Shown here in pieces: positions 31,571-40,860 of a stretch of DNA of 64,000 bases. A program made the translations under genes and the position numbers. A model generated the notes under the pieces. That model saw only the letters and a list, made by a program, of their open reading frames with translations. It was not told where the DNA came from and made no database searches. The DNA is from Actinernus sp. WN-2022. Lineage: Eukaryota > Cnidaria > Anthozoa > Actiniaria > Actinernidae. The stretch spans positions 819,001 through 883,000 of the forward strand of contig JAOWCC010000026.1 in assembly GCA_030867875.1 (NCBI GenBank). Reading direction: 5' to 3'. Every line of letters starts with the position of its first letter. Positions within the stretch are counted from its first letter, which is position 1.

Positions 31571-31903
31571 AGTAGTATAGTCGGCGTCAGTTAAATACCA
31601 CTTTTTCTTGTACAACAAAACTCAAAAGGTTGTGAATGTTATGGACGCCTTGTTTTCTTGCACAAGGGGCGTCATAAAGCGAATTCAGAAATCCACTTCA
31701 TGACGCCCCTTATGCAAGAAAAAAGGCGGCCATACCATTCACAATCTTTTGAGTTTTGTTGCACAAGAAAAAGTTGTATTTAACTGACTCCGACTATACT
31801 ACTAGGGGTAACTAAGGGTCATTCAAAGTATCACTAGACATTCTTGTACATAAAATCCAACTTGATAATCCTATTAGAGATATGATTACATATAGTTATA
31901 TCG
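31571..31903 (+). repeat. Left TIR of Polinton B, with nested terminal palindrome
   Basis: Inverted match to 46991-47324. The outer 233 bp (31571-31803) is a palindrome: agtagtatagtcggcgtcag ... ctgactccgactatactact, with arms that also contain cttgtacaacaaaactcaaa. Its sequence is unlike the A palindrome beyond AGTAGTAT. The inner part resembles the A inner TIR (cactagacattctt; attagagatatgatt). Confidence 0.93.
31851..31903 (+). promoter_or_regulatory. Early promoter-like cassette (F-box gene, Polinton B)
   Basis: taaaatccaac, attagagatatgatt, then acatatagttatatcg, 13 bp before the ATG at 31916. Homologous in layout to 3502-3554. Confidence 0.6.
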
Positions 31904-31915
31904 ATCTCTTCCACT

Positions 31916-32593
31916 ATGGATTATATATCGTGCCTCCCTCTAGAAATCTTGACTAAGATCGTAGAGCATGCAGATCCTTGGTCATTCGCAAGCATCTCAA
32001 GGACATCGAAACGCCTAAACGATGCCGCATCTCTTGCGCGCTACAAAAACGTAGACCAAGTGTTCCGTAAACTAGCACTATGCTTTGGTTTGAGGTCTAC
32101 TCATAGTGACGACGATCGAGACGAATTGGCTCGAACTTTCGGTATTTCCGCAAGCTCCATCGACGATAGCTTTTCTCTTCTCTACGCCAGCGAATATGGT
32201 GATCTTAATGCTGTTAAGTGGCTCATCAAGCACTTACGTTTCGATATGATGGACAGACACACCAATCACGTTCTACGCGCTGCCCTTGAGCATGGTCATC
32301 TTGGTATCGCTAAGCGGCTCATTAAGCACTTTCAGTTCACCAAAGAGGATAAGGCCGTCAGTTTTGCTATATTAGGTGCCAGTAGGAATGGTCATCTTAA
32401 TAACGTTAAGTGGCTCATGCGACGTTTTCAGATAACCCTAGAGTATGAATGCATTGATCTTGCTATAGAATACGCCTGTAACAATGGTCATCTTGATATC
32501 GCTAAATGGTTCGTTAAGTGGCAGTACTCCCAGCTCACAGAGGACGAAAGGGTTGTACTACGCAACTACATGGATGCTCATTCTGCCACGTAG
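31916..32593 (+). CDS. F-box and ankyrin-like repeat protein (Polinton B)
   Basis: 225 aa. F-box-like N-terminus (LPLEILTKIVEHADPWSF, then SRTSKRLNDAAS) and four ankyrin-like repeats (LLYASEYGDLNAVKWLIKHL type). The F-box part is close to A, but the repeat region differs in number and sequence, as expected for a fast-evolving host-interaction gene. Function inferred as a substrate adaptor for a host SCF ligase. Confidence 0.85.
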   Translation: MDYISCLPLEILTKIVEHADPWSFASISRTSKRLNDAASLARYKNVDQVFRKLALCFGLRSTHSDDDRDELARTFGISASSIDDSFSLLYASEYGDLNAVKWLIKHLRFDMMDRHTNHVLRAALEHGHLGIAKRLIKHFQFTKEDKAVSFAILGASRNGHLNNVKWLMRRFQITLEYECIDLAIEYACNNGHLDIAKWFVKWQYSQLTEDERVVLRNYMDAHSAT

Positions 32594-32622
32594 GAAGCCA
32601 AAGTGTCACTAGATATTCGCGC

Positions 32623-32680
32623 ACCTAAGAAATCCAAACTTGAAGTATATGTTAAAGGAATGATTACTATACTGTATATT
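32623..32680 (+). promoter_or_regulatory. Early promoter-like cassette (zinc-ribbon gene, Polinton B)
   Basis: cctaagaaatccaaact, gttaaaggaatgattac and tatactgtatat, about 90 bp before the ATG at 32771. Same spacing as 4325-4379 in A. Confidence 0.6.
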
Positions 32681-32770
32681 ACCACTAAATGGTATTAGTA
32701 TATATTCTTTATTCCACAATACTAGCTTACGTTGTTATCTTAGTACGCATTAACACCATACAGATCGAAC

Positions 32771-33217
32771 ATGTCGAAGAAGAACTCAAATGTAGACGCC
32801 GCAATAACTTGTGATTGGTTGATGAGAGGGAAGGACTCAAAATGTCCAAAGAAGATTTCGAAGACAACGAAGTTCTGTTCCCAGCATAACTACCAAATCT
32901 CAAAAGGCTGTGCCCCATATGTACCATGCTCGAAGTGCGGTAAAGGATGTCGTACTGATTACGAGCTTTGCTCAGGATGTGACCGTCTTACCATCAAGGT
33001 GAAGTCTTCCGGTGTCTATATAAGACGCGCTAAGAAGTCCAGCAAGACGCTAGAGGGTCCAAGAAAGGAGGAACTTGCAGAGCCAAACATGGTGGAACCG
33101 GAGGTAGCATTGCCCGCTGAATCAAGAGTGCTGGAACCAGTGGAAGGTCTTGGAGAGTCTCTCAACCATGCGCTCAACGAGGTGTTGGCTGCCTTGAGGA
33201 ACGAGAAGGACGCTTAG
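32771..33217 (+). CDS. Zinc-binding protein with acidic tail (Polinton B)
   Basis: 148 aa; keeps the cysteine/histidine layout of the A copy (CDWLMRGKDSKCP; FCSQHN; CSKCGKGCRTDYELCSGC) but lacks about 35 residues of the tail. Position between F-box and TFIIB-like genes is unchanged. The spared zinc sites suggest they are the functional part. Confidence 0.85.
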   Translation: MSKKNSNVDAAITCDWLMRGKDSKCPKKISKTTKFCSQHNYQISKGCAPYVPCSKCGKGCRTDYELCSGCDRLTIKVKSSGVYIRRAKKSSKTLEGPRKEELAEPNMVEPEVALPAESRVLEPVEGLGESLNHALNEVLAALRNEKDA

Positions 33218-33226
33218 GAATAGCCA

Positions 33227-33294
33227 CGAAAAAAGAAAAAAGGAAGAATGAAGAAGGTCGTTGCGTGGCCCTCTTCATTCTTCCTTTTTTTTTC
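33227..33294 (+). terminator. A/T hairpin with conserved loop (Polinton B, left)
   Basis: aaaaaaggaagaatgaag pairs with cttcattcttccttttttt; the loop is aaggtcgttgcgtggccct. The whole unit is nearly the reverse complement of 42129-42191 in the same element, so the two form an inverted repeat around the central gene block. Confidence 0.6.
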
Positions 33295-33324
33295 TATTGA
33301 ACGTACGACATCTATAGTTGTATC

Positions 33325-34317
33325 ATGGACGAGCTAGTCAGATTGTTTGGTCCGGGAATTTGTAGAAGCCTGAATATCAAACCACAAGTGGAAAATATTA
33401 ACAACAGTGAAACATGTTCTGATTGTCTCTGCCCCTTGGAAGTACAAGGAACGGAATTCGTGTGTCCCACATGTGGTCTTGTTTCCGAGGTTGAACCATG
33501 TACAGAAACTAAGATCGACATTATTACTACTCGACTGCATATAGTAGGTCCGGACGGGTTTCAGTATCAAAGTGATCTAGACCGCGCAAAACCAAAGCAA
33601 AGCGATGATGACATAGAACTGAAACGACGAACGCTACTACAAGAACTACGAGCATACGACACTATTTACAAACAAAGTTATGATTTATCGTTCCCTATGA
33701 ACGCGTTAGAAATCGTAGCCGACGCATTCACCCAAGTAATGAAAGTTTGTCTCAAGCGTAGTGATGCTAAGAAAAATATTTTAGCTGCTCTACTCTACCA
33801 TGCATGCATACAATGTGGATTCGTCCGATCTAAAGGTGAGGTCGCTCGCTTCATGCAACTAAGAAACGAAGGCATCCATAATGGAGAGGTCTTCATACGT
33901 TCTCTGTGTGACGACGATAAGATTGATGTAGACTTGGATGCTGAGCGCATAGTTCCTCACATTGCGACGACTTTCCTACAACTAGATCTTGTAGGAGTAC
34001 CTAGGGACGTTCAACAAATAGTCCACGAGGTCGTTACTAAGGCAATGGAAAACAATATAGGCCCCAAATCAATGCTTAAGACGAAAGTCGTTGGAGCAAG
34101 TTACGAGGTGCTACGTCGCTCCGGATCGTCTATGTCTTTTAAGGATGTCGTTAAGCGATGTGGCATATTTGGAAATGCGGTCAAGCGTTTTGTCAAGGAG
34201 TTGTCTTCTTACCATTCCCACTTCGAACCAATCTACACTAGACATAGGCTAACTAGCAGTAGGACTTGGCAAAGTGAAAGTGAGAACCATGTTCGTTCCT
34301 TTCATAGGAAACGTTGA
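33325..34317 (+). CDS. TFIIB-like transcription initiation factor (Polinton B)
   Basis: 330 aa. Zinc ribbon (CSDCLCP ... CPTCGLVSE), and two cyclin-like repeats (AALLYHACIQCGFVRSKG; VVGASYEVLRRSGSSMSF). Extends 16 residues past the point where the A copy stops (TAG in A, TGG here) and ends 3 bp before the convergent gene's stop. Intact. See A for role. Confidence 0.86.
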   Translation: MDELVRLFGPGICRSLNIKPQVENINNSETCSDCLCPLEVQGTEFVCPTCGLVSEVEPCTETKIDIITTRLHIVGPDGFQYQSDLDRAKPKQSDDDIELKRRTLLQELRAYDTIYKQSYDLSFPMNALEIVADAFTQVMKVCLKRSDAKKNILAALLYHACIQCGFVRSKGEVARFMQLRNEGIHNGEVFIRSLCDDDKIDVDLDAERIVPHIATTFLQLDLVGVPRDVQQIVHEVVTKAMENNIGPKSMLKTKVVGASYEVLRRSGSSMSFKDVVKRCGIFGNAVKRFVKELSSYHSHFEPIYTRHRLTSSRTWQSESENHVRSFHRKR

Positions 34318-34320
34318 TTC

Positions 34321-34932
34321 TTACATTCCAAGTTTTTCTCGCATTTCCTTTTGCACTTCTTGCTTGAGTTCGGCTCGAACCCGATCCGTGCTTTTTTCAC
34401 CTATGGAAGCCTTGCGACGAATTTCAGACCTCATGATCTCATACTTATTCGCTTCGTTCAGGATGAGACTGTATTCGGAGTCGGATATGTTTTCATCACG
34501 TAGTGCCTTCGATACTAGATCGCGAATCGTATTGATTTTCGCTTTTGCTAACATAGTTGTCTTTTCATGCTTAGAAACCTTCATTCCTAACTTCTTAGCT
34601 CCAATGGTCGTAGATGCTGAAATTAATCCACATAGACCACCAATAACTCCAAGTGGTAGACCAATCACTATTCCAACCCCAGTCAACGCTGCACCCAATC
34701 CAGATCCAGATAAGATCACAGATAGACCTCCAGTTACCACTGCGATGCCATGAACTATTCCTTGAGAACGTGCATATTTCTTGCGCACACCTTCGTAGTG
34801 CCTTTCTTGAACTTCTATGTCCGAAAGCGTGTCTCGGATCGTTTGCAGTCTAAAGTTCTTTCCTGTGTCATTAGCGATCTGGGGATAGATACTTGGTGCT
34901 GAGGGAAACGGTTGAATTGAATCGCCTTCCAT
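34321..34932 (-). CDS. Small two-helix membrane protein (Polinton B)
   Basis: 203 aa, nearly identical to the A copy, including the glycine-rich hydrophobic hairpin (VVTGGLSVILSGSGLGAALT) and the charged C-terminal helix. The last residues differ (MREKLGM). Confidence 0.85.
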   Translation of the reverse strand: MEGDSIQPFPSAPSIYPQIANDTGKNFRLQTIRDTLSDIEVQERHYEGVRKKYARSQGIVHGIAVVTGGLSVILSGSGLGAALTGVGIVIGLPLGVIGGLCGLISASTTIGAKKLGMKVSKHEKTTMLAKAKINTIRDLVSKALRDENISDSEYSLILNEANKYEIMRSEIRRKASIGEKSTDRVRAELKQEVQKEMREKLGM

Positions 34933-34951
34933 CGTACGTTATACATATAGC

Positions 34952-35617
34952 TTACTCAAGCTTCAACACGTATCGTAGAGGTCGATCACGGAAGTCCATG
35001 ATGTTGCTTTTGTCATCGCGAACAGTCAGTCGAAGGCTGTTCCGCATTGTTCCTAGAGCTTGGACTTTCGTTGATTCCATCAAATGATAGGTCCTTCTGT
35101 TAAACCAGGTGCCTTCTACGTTAAGGCTAGCTAGTACAGTCGTGCGCTTTCCCTCAAGGAGTGAGAATTTGGGATCCACCGCATCACAGTGGATATATAT
35201 TGTTTGGATATATTCCATTATCAGGTCGTATTCTCTCACTTTTAATGTTACGTTTCCATCCTCGTCTTCATTTCCTTTGATACCCAATATTTCACAGAGA
35301 TTTTTACTGAACTTGATTGGTTTCTTCACATCTAGGGTCCAATATTTTTTACTGGATATGTCTATAAATTTAATGATGTCAGCATCGACTGCAGGTGCTA
35401 AGCGATCCATTAAGGTAGTTATCTTATAATTCCCTAGATTGATTGTGTATGGGAACCCCACACCCTTGACTTCCCACTGAAACGTGGCCTTCTCTTTTAG
35501 ATTCAACCAACTGTTCTCAATGGTGGTTTCAAGTAGCGAAATATTATTGATAATAATTGGGTCGTCGAAGTAGACCGTATGGTCGGCCAAGGTTGTGGTG
35601 ACAGTAAGGATCGTCAT
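34952..35617 (-). CDS. Probable minor capsid (penton-like) protein (Polinton B)
   Basis: 221 aa. Shares the ends TTTLADHTVYFDDPI and SLRLTVRDDKSNIMDFRDRP with A, while the middle is strongly diverged although neighbouring virion genes are near-identical. This points to replacement or selection on this surface protein. Start at 35617 sits beside the divergent promoter. Confidence 0.6.
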   Translation of the reverse strand: MTILTVTTTLADHTVYFDDPIIINNISLLETTIENSWLNLKEKATFQWEVKGVGFPYTINLGNYKITTLMDRLAPAVDADIIKFIDISSKKYWTLDVKKPIKFSKNLCEILGIKGNEDEDGNVTLKVREYDLIMEYIQTIYIHCDAVDPKFSLLEGKRTTVLASLNVEGTWFNRRTYHLMESTKVQALGTMRNSLRLTVRDDKSNIMDFRDRPLRYVLKLE

Positions 35618-35658
35618 TATATGTTGAAGGTATAACTATATATACGTATAGCTTCAAC
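35618..35658. promoter_or_regulatory. Divergent late-like promoter (Polinton B)
   Basis: Contains tgttgaaggtataactatat and acgtatagcttcaac, the same as 7411-7453 in A, although the protein N-termini on both sides have changed. Confidence 0.7.
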
Positions 35659-37359
35659 ATGAGGAGGTCCGGAGGTCTTTTCAGTTACCATTACGACGGG
35701 AAAGACGAAGAGGAAGAGTTCCCAACACCGAATGCTAACATAAGGTCAAAGGCTGAGAATCAAGCTAGGAGAGAGAATCAAGCTCGGCTAGATAGAGAAG
35801 ATGTGAAAAGTAGAGAGGTTGCAACATTGAATGCAGATCTATTAGCGAAGTTCAAGAAGAAATACCCACATGCAGATCTTCACAAGTTCTATACCTCTAC
35901 GGAAGTGAATGGTCCAGGCAAATATTCGACGAGTATTTGGTTTCGAGATGGAGATTCTAGCTATGTCGTTTACGGCAATGACGTCTCGAAGTTACCTACT
36001 ACGATTCAAAAGCGCATCGATAATGCGTTGTGGGATGTGCATAAAGGTTTCCCATCTACGTTGACCCTAGATAGGAGTGCGAAATATCCTATTACAGCAG
36101 TTCCTTCTACTGAACTGGCACAAGATATTGATCTCACTAATCTATGGATATATGCCACCTCAACGAAGAAGTTCAAAGCTGGCGTTCCAAATATATTCAA
36201 GGAGACCGTCGTAAAGCATATGACAGCAAATGAGTCCTACCATTGGTTACATGGTCCAGATTTCAAGTACTGGCCTCAACAATTGAATTTCGCAACGTGG
36301 TGTGCGACTTCTGGATGTGGAGTGTCATTGTTTGATCCTATTTTCAAAACGTATCCACCAGTCGTTCAGGGGTTCCTACGATTCCATGTTTATTTCACGA
36401 TACGAAGAATTCTACGTGAACTTGGTGGTACTCATGGAGTTCCTTTACCTGGTAACTCTCATTTCAAGCAAATGGATAACCTCTATAACAAAGCAGCTCT
36501 TGAGAAATTGTGCATTGAATTTGGTATATCTCGAACACCAGATTTCCCACCAGACTTCCGATGGCACGGAGGTAGGAATAATGGATTAGGAGATGTATTC
36601 CTGTTATACCAGGGATCAACTGGCTACGTAAACGGATATGTAACTGCCCATGGTCGAAGTTACGACAAAGCAACCACATGGCCCGCGGACTCTACTTTAT
36701 TTAAAGACCAAGGAGGTAAGGAGAACACTCTGATAGCTTTTATTAGGAACGATGAACACGAAGGGAAACAATACAATTGGTTTACGCCACCAATCGGAAA
36801 GGGTTTGACAGATGTTGGATTGGGTAGGTTGAATAGATCTGTCGAGGCTTTTGGACATTGCGTACTTGGTGCACAAGCCGACTTGAACGAATCCATCATA
36901 GGTAGCCATAACGTCAAAGAAAAGTTTAAGAGCTTAGTCGAAGACGCTATTCTCGAAAACGATTTAGTGGTGAGCTACAAAAACTATCTTACTGCTATAA
37001 CGGCAACACATAAGAGGCTCGATCTAGCGATAGCTATAGGCGTACGATTATTGCCAAGCGATCTAGAGTACTATCTTGGTGAGAAAGATGGTTATAGGAA
37101 TCCAATCCCGAAAGCCACGAAAGATATGTCGCTAGGCGTTAACGACATCAATGCAGAAGGCAAAGGACGCCCACCTCTTTCTATGGAAGGACCACCAGAT
37201 AAGAAATTGGTGCAGCCTCACAAGAAACAAGATCCTGTACTAAAGGCTGTCACGCACAAGAAACAAGATCCCGTACAAAAGGCTGCCCCACAACATGAGA
37301 TTAATCTCGCAGTGACATCCATTGCCGCAGCTGGAATCGCATGGATGTTGTTTCGTTAA
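35659..37359 (+). CDS. Large conserved Polinton protein, function unknown (Polinton B)
   Basis: 566 aa. The N-terminal ~55 residues (acidic, SYHYDGKDEEEEF then RRENQARLDRED) are unrelated to A. From ATLNADLLAKFKKKYP the two align to the end, including NFATWCATSGCGVSLFDP and the hydrophobic tail. The Lys/Pro repeats near the C-terminus are shorter (HKKQDPV type). A small insertion around residue 300 relative to A (PDFPPDFRWHGGRN). Confidence 0.85.
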   Translation: MRRSGGLFSYHYDGKDEEEEFPTPNANIRSKAENQARRENQARLDREDVKSREVATLNADLLAKFKKKYPHADLHKFYTSTEVNGPGKYSTSIWFRDGDSSYVVYGNDVSKLPTTIQKRIDNALWDVHKGFPSTLTLDRSAKYPITAVPSTELAQDIDLTNLWIYATSTKKFKAGVPNIFKETVVKHMTANESYHWLHGPDFKYWPQQLNFATWCATSGCGVSLFDPIFKTYPPVVQGFLRFHVYFTIRRILRELGGTHGVPLPGNSHFKQMDNLYNKAALEKLCIEFGISRTPDFPPDFRWHGGRNNGLGDVFLLYQGSTGYVNGYVTAHGRSYDKATTWPADSTLFKDQGGKENTLIAFIRNDEHEGKQYNWFTPPIGKGLTDVGLGRLNRSVEAFGHCVLGAQADLNESIIGSHNVKEKFKSLVEDAILENDLVVSYKNYLTAITATHKRLDLAIAIGVRLLPSDLEYYLGEKDGYRNPIPKATKDMSLGVNDINAEGKGRPPLSMEGPPDKKLVQPHKKQDPVLKAVTHKKQDPVQKAAPQHEINLAVTSIAAAGIAWMLFR

Positions 37360-38429
37360 CGTCGTTTGTATTGCTCTATAGTGATCACCACTATTGCTAC
37401 GATGAATAACCAAACGTTCTGTGCTAGTACTCCCAGAGCTTTACCAGCCATAGTAAATATGAAACTCGCAATCGATCCAATCATTCCAGGTAGGATCTGG
37501 CCAAGTTTCTTTCCCATTTCTTTCAACAACCCCCCAGTAGTTTGCAATCCCTTCTTTACTGCATCTGCTGCTTTATCAATACCAGTCTTTATTGGTTTCG
37601 GTACGGATTTCGACAACAGGGAAACTATCGTACTAACGATAGCGCCAATAGAAGTTACTACTGCAAGAACGGTCATTCCATGCTTTCTGAAAATGTATTT
37701 GATCCTTTCACGTAGCGACATACGTTTTAGTATGGCTTCTTCTTGACGTTCGAGTAATTCTATTTCGTTATGGATGTGTATTTTCTCTTCCTTAGCCGCT
37801 TCCTTCTGATCCTCAGTTGACGTTGAGCTTAGAAGTATGCTATCTTCTACTTTGAGATGTTCGGCGGCCTTTTCTTGACCTTGGATGACTTGTTCTGCTC
37901 TTTCTGCATCTGTAGGACCTAGGGCAAATTTGAGATCTTTACCCATACTTTGATATCTTTCACCCTTCACTGTGGTCAAAGGTATGGGCTTCTCTTTACT
38001 TCCAAATGCGTGAAGATAGATTCTGCCCCGTTCCTTATCGGCCTCCCATACTTTAGTTATCTCAAGGTCTCCACGAATCCCTACATCCGCATAGTGTTCC
38101 CATACAGCATCGAATAACATTTGTTTCGTTCTATCCGATATGCCTGTTTCGAAGAATACGTGGCGATCGCTAAATTTAGGCCGTTCGATTCTATCCTCAT
38201 CCATCAATTCACTAAGCTCTCCATCTGTCAATGCCGTTTCCTGATACTTCGGTCGAGCACCTTCTTCATTATAATTGCGTCTAGTTTTCAGGTTGAGTGA
38301 TTCACTAGGATCCACATTCGTAGAGTCTGTAAACGTCAATTTCCGTGCTTCTTCATTGACAGTATCGTTGTCGTCTCTACCCTTTCCAGCTTCATCAGGT
38401 CTTTCCTCATACCTCCCATCAGAGGCCAT
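37356..38429 (-). CDS. Charged protein with C-terminal membrane segments (Polinton B)
   Basis: 357 aa from the ATG at 38429. The N-terminal ~200 residues are unlike A except in being acidic; from about residue 225 (RQEEAILKRMSLRERIKYIF) they are almost identical, including both hydrophobic stretches. This is a second case of an N-terminal swap within a conserved gene. Confidence 0.83.
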   Translation of the reverse strand: MASDGRYEERPDEAGKGRDDNDTVNEEARKLTFTDSTNVDPSESLNLKTRRNYNEEGARPKYQETALTDGELSELMDEDRIERPKFSDRHVFFETGISDRTKQMLFDAVWEHYADVGIRGDLEITKVWEADKERGRIYLHAFGSKEKPIPLTTVKGERYQSMGKDLKFALGPTDAERAEQVIQGQEKAAEHLKVEDSILLSSTSTEDQKEAAKEEKIHIHNEIELLERQEEAILKRMSLRERIKYIFRKHGMTVLAVVTSIGAIVSTIVSLLSKSVPKPIKTGIDKAADAVKKGLQTTGGLLKEMGKKLGQILPGMIGSIASFIFTMAGKALGVLAQNVWLFIVAIVVITIEQYKRR

Positions 38430-38463
38430 GTTAAACATATCTATATATATAGTTATATTCAAC
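38430..38463. promoter_or_regulatory. Palindromic bidirectional promoter (Polinton B)
   Basis: gttaaacatatctatatata and the near complement to ttatattcaac, 34 bp, between divergent ATGs at 38429 (-) and 38464 (+). Same as A except one base in the left arm. Confidence 0.75.
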
Positions 38464-39699
38464 ATGATCTCATCAAAGTTGGATCCCACACAAGTACGAA
38501 GAGAGCCTCATGCACTCAAGGCTCCGCGAGACTTGTATAGGAAGACTTTCACTCGATCGTCTGCCAATCCAGGTGAGACTCTATACGTAGAAGTTCCAAA
38601 GCTAGCAGAAGATGTAGTACTAGTACCTGGCAGCTTAGCGCTATTGGGCGACATCGTACTATCTGGTGGACATGCGAATAACAGAGTCGTTTCGAACGTT
38701 GGACGCTGTTTGGTCATGCGTAGAATCTGTAGGATGGGAGCTGAAACAGTAGAAGACCTTGTCAGGCCAGACCTCCTACAAACATACTCCGATGTATACC
38801 TATCTACGCAGGAGAGAGAGTCTAGAATACAACAAGGCATTCAATCAGAGAACTTGAATAAGCTACGATCGAAAGCTGGTGACGCAAGTACTTCATCTGC
38901 TGCAGACAACGCGCTCCTAACTGCATGTGGTTCTAAGTATAGGATTCCCTTAGATGTTGACATTCTGACACAACATGGAGTTCTATATCCACATGCCTTA
39001 GAAAGTACCATTACGTTCGAGTTAACTCTAGCGTCTGCCAACGAGGTTGTAATTGGATCGGATACGACGAAGATAGGTACGTACCAACTTACCAACATCC
39101 AACTAGAATACGAAGCAATCAGGAACGAAACGCTGGCTAGTAGTGCACTTCACAAATATGAAATAGGTACTGCATTCCTATACAACTACGCTGTTCACTT
39201 CAAAACAGTAGATATCGCTAAAACGTCCGATACTTTGATATCTCAAAACATCAATGTTCCACGACGATCCTTTGCTGGACTGCTTCTACTATTCATAGAT
39301 CCACCTACCATTGGCACGCGAGATAGTGAAGCATTCTCGAATCCAGATATCTTGAAGGTAGAAGTAGATGTCAATGGGATTCCCAATAGACTCTTTCCAA
39401 GCGGCATGCTTCCCCTAGATTTCTGGGAGGCTGCAAGAAGCTGGTTTGGCACACCCAATACTTCTATGACTCCAAAGAAGTTCTTTGAAAATAGATTCTC
39501 TATTCTAATCGATTGTCGCACAGCAAAAGATTCCACCGTTCATGGTGATGGCTTGGCACAAACCGGCAGTGGAAAGGACATCGACATTCGCATACATAGA
39601 ACTGCTAAGGGAAGTGGAAATGTGAAAATGCACATCTATGTCCTTGCGGATGCTCAGGTCACGATATTGAACAGATCTCTGCAGAGTATATTATACTGA
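38464..39699 (+). CDS. Major capsid protein candidate (Polinton B)
   Basis: 411 aa, the same length as A, with about 28 differences by eye, mostly conservative. Landmarks YRIPLDVDILTQHG, DTLISQNINVPRRSF and LLLLFIDPP are kept. The stop overlaps the ATPase start. Intact frame with mostly silent changes against A suggests purifying selection. Confidence 0.72.
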   Translation: MISSKLDPTQVRREPHALKAPRDLYRKTFTRSSANPGETLYVEVPKLAEDVVLVPGSLALLGDIVLSGGHANNRVVSNVGRCLVMRRICRMGAETVEDLVRPDLLQTYSDVYLSTQERESRIQQGIQSENLNKLRSKAGDASTSSAADNALLTACGSKYRIPLDVDILTQHGVLYPHALESTITFELTLASANEVVIGSDTTKIGTYQLTNIQLEYEAIRNETLASSALHKYEIGTAFLYNYAVHFKTVDIAKTSDTLISQNINVPRRSFAGLLLLFIDPPTIGTRDSEAFSNPDILKVEVDVNGIPNRLFPSGMLPLDFWEAARSWFGTPNTSMTPKKFFENRFSILIDCRTAKDSTVHGDGLAQTGSGKDIDIRIHRTAKGSGNVKMHIYVLADAQVTILNRSLQSILY

Positions 39700-40319
39700 T
39701 GGATTCTCTCGTAGAGCACATACCTTTCAACGCACTCATAGTCGGTCCGACGAATTGTGGGAAGACTGCGTTTCTCATAGAACAACTTCGTGGATCGTTT
39801 CGTGGTAAGTTCGATTACATAGTACTGATTTGTCCTACGTATGCCCACAACAAAACTTATCGTGGATTTGCAAATCGAGATCCTCGTTTCTTCGTCATAT
39901 CACCACCGCAGGATGCCATCGATGCTACTTTGAGTATTTGCGCAACATTTTGGTCAGGTACCAATACTCTATTGATTCTCGACGATTGCGCCGCATCGAA
40001 GGACGTCAAGAAACGAACTGACAAGCTAGTGGACTTAGCCTTTTCTGCACGACATATAGGGATTTCCGTTTGGGTGCTGTCCCAACAACTAACGAGCATA
40101 TGTAAGCCCTTCCGTGAGAACGTAGCTATCGTAGTAGCGTTCCATACAGCATCGGCCGTAGATGGTAAAAGGATATTTGAGGATTATGGAGGCTCTCAAG
40201 AATGTAAAGAGTTACGAATGATACTTGGATCCCATAAGTTTGCTCGCATGTGCTTCTGTCTCCGCCATCCTTTCGAGGTAGTGTTAGAGCTCCCAGCATC
40301 TATAACATATTATGACTGA
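39699..40319 (+). CDS. DNA-packaging ATPase, FtsK/HerA (A32-like) family (Polinton B)
   Basis: 206 aa with Walker A GPTNCGKT (16-23) and Walker B LLILDD (91-96). About eight substitutions from A, none in the motifs. Overlaps genes on both sides. Confidence 0.93.
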   Translation: MDSLVEHIPFNALIVGPTNCGKTAFLIEQLRGSFRGKFDYIVLICPTYAHNKTYRGFANRDPRFFVISPPQDAIDATLSICATFWSGTNTLLILDDCAASKDVKKRTDKLVDLAFSARHIGISVWVLSQQLTSICKPFRENVAIVVAFHTASAVDGKRIFEDYGGSQECKELRMILGSHKFARMCFCLRHPFEVVLELPASITYYD

Positions 40320-40860
40320 TAAGGAAATACTCGAGATATTCGGTGAGGACGTAACAGGTCCACCACCAACCGATCTAGACGTTACGTCAGACAATCGCGA
40401 AGCACTTTCGATCTTAGCCGCAACAGGCGTAACAAAAGAATACTTAGGTAAGAACTTCTCCCTAGGAGACATCTCTAGACTTCCTGAGAAAGAAGTAAAC
40501 AAGTTGTATAGGAGGTATCAGGCCGTCCTAGCTCAGCAAGTAACGAAAGGCTTAGTCGACGGTGTGACGCGTCTAGCTACCCGCCTAGTTGCCTACCTAG
40601 TACCAATAGATTCTCAAGAAGCCCTGATCAAGGACCTACAAGAAGACCCTCTAGTCCGCAACGAAATCAGTGCTGCGACTGGTCTACTATCGCTCAAAGC
40701 AGGTCGCCTTGTAGCTCTAGCTAGCGTCCTATTCCACATATCTGGTCACGTAGTCATTCCTGGTACAACTGTTGAACCTCCACATATACCTACTATACCG
40801 AATCAAGATGGAAGAAGTGGACCAGATAACTGCGAATCCTCCGACGACTGCACCAACTAA
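40312..40860 (+). CDS. Conserved small Polinton protein (Polinton B)
   Basis: 182 aa, as in A with an extra VTG near residue 12. Hydrophobic segment SLKAGRLVALASVLFHISG kept. Unknown function. Confidence 0.85.
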   Translation: MTDKEILEIFGEDVTGPPPTDLDVTSDNREALSILAATGVTKEYLGKNFSLGDISRLPEKEVNKLYRRYQAVLAQQVTKGLVDGVTRLATRLVAYLVPIDSQEALIKDLQEDPLVRNEISAATGLLSLKAGRLVALASVLFHISGHVVIPGTTVEPPHIPTIPNQDGRSGPDNCESSDDCTN

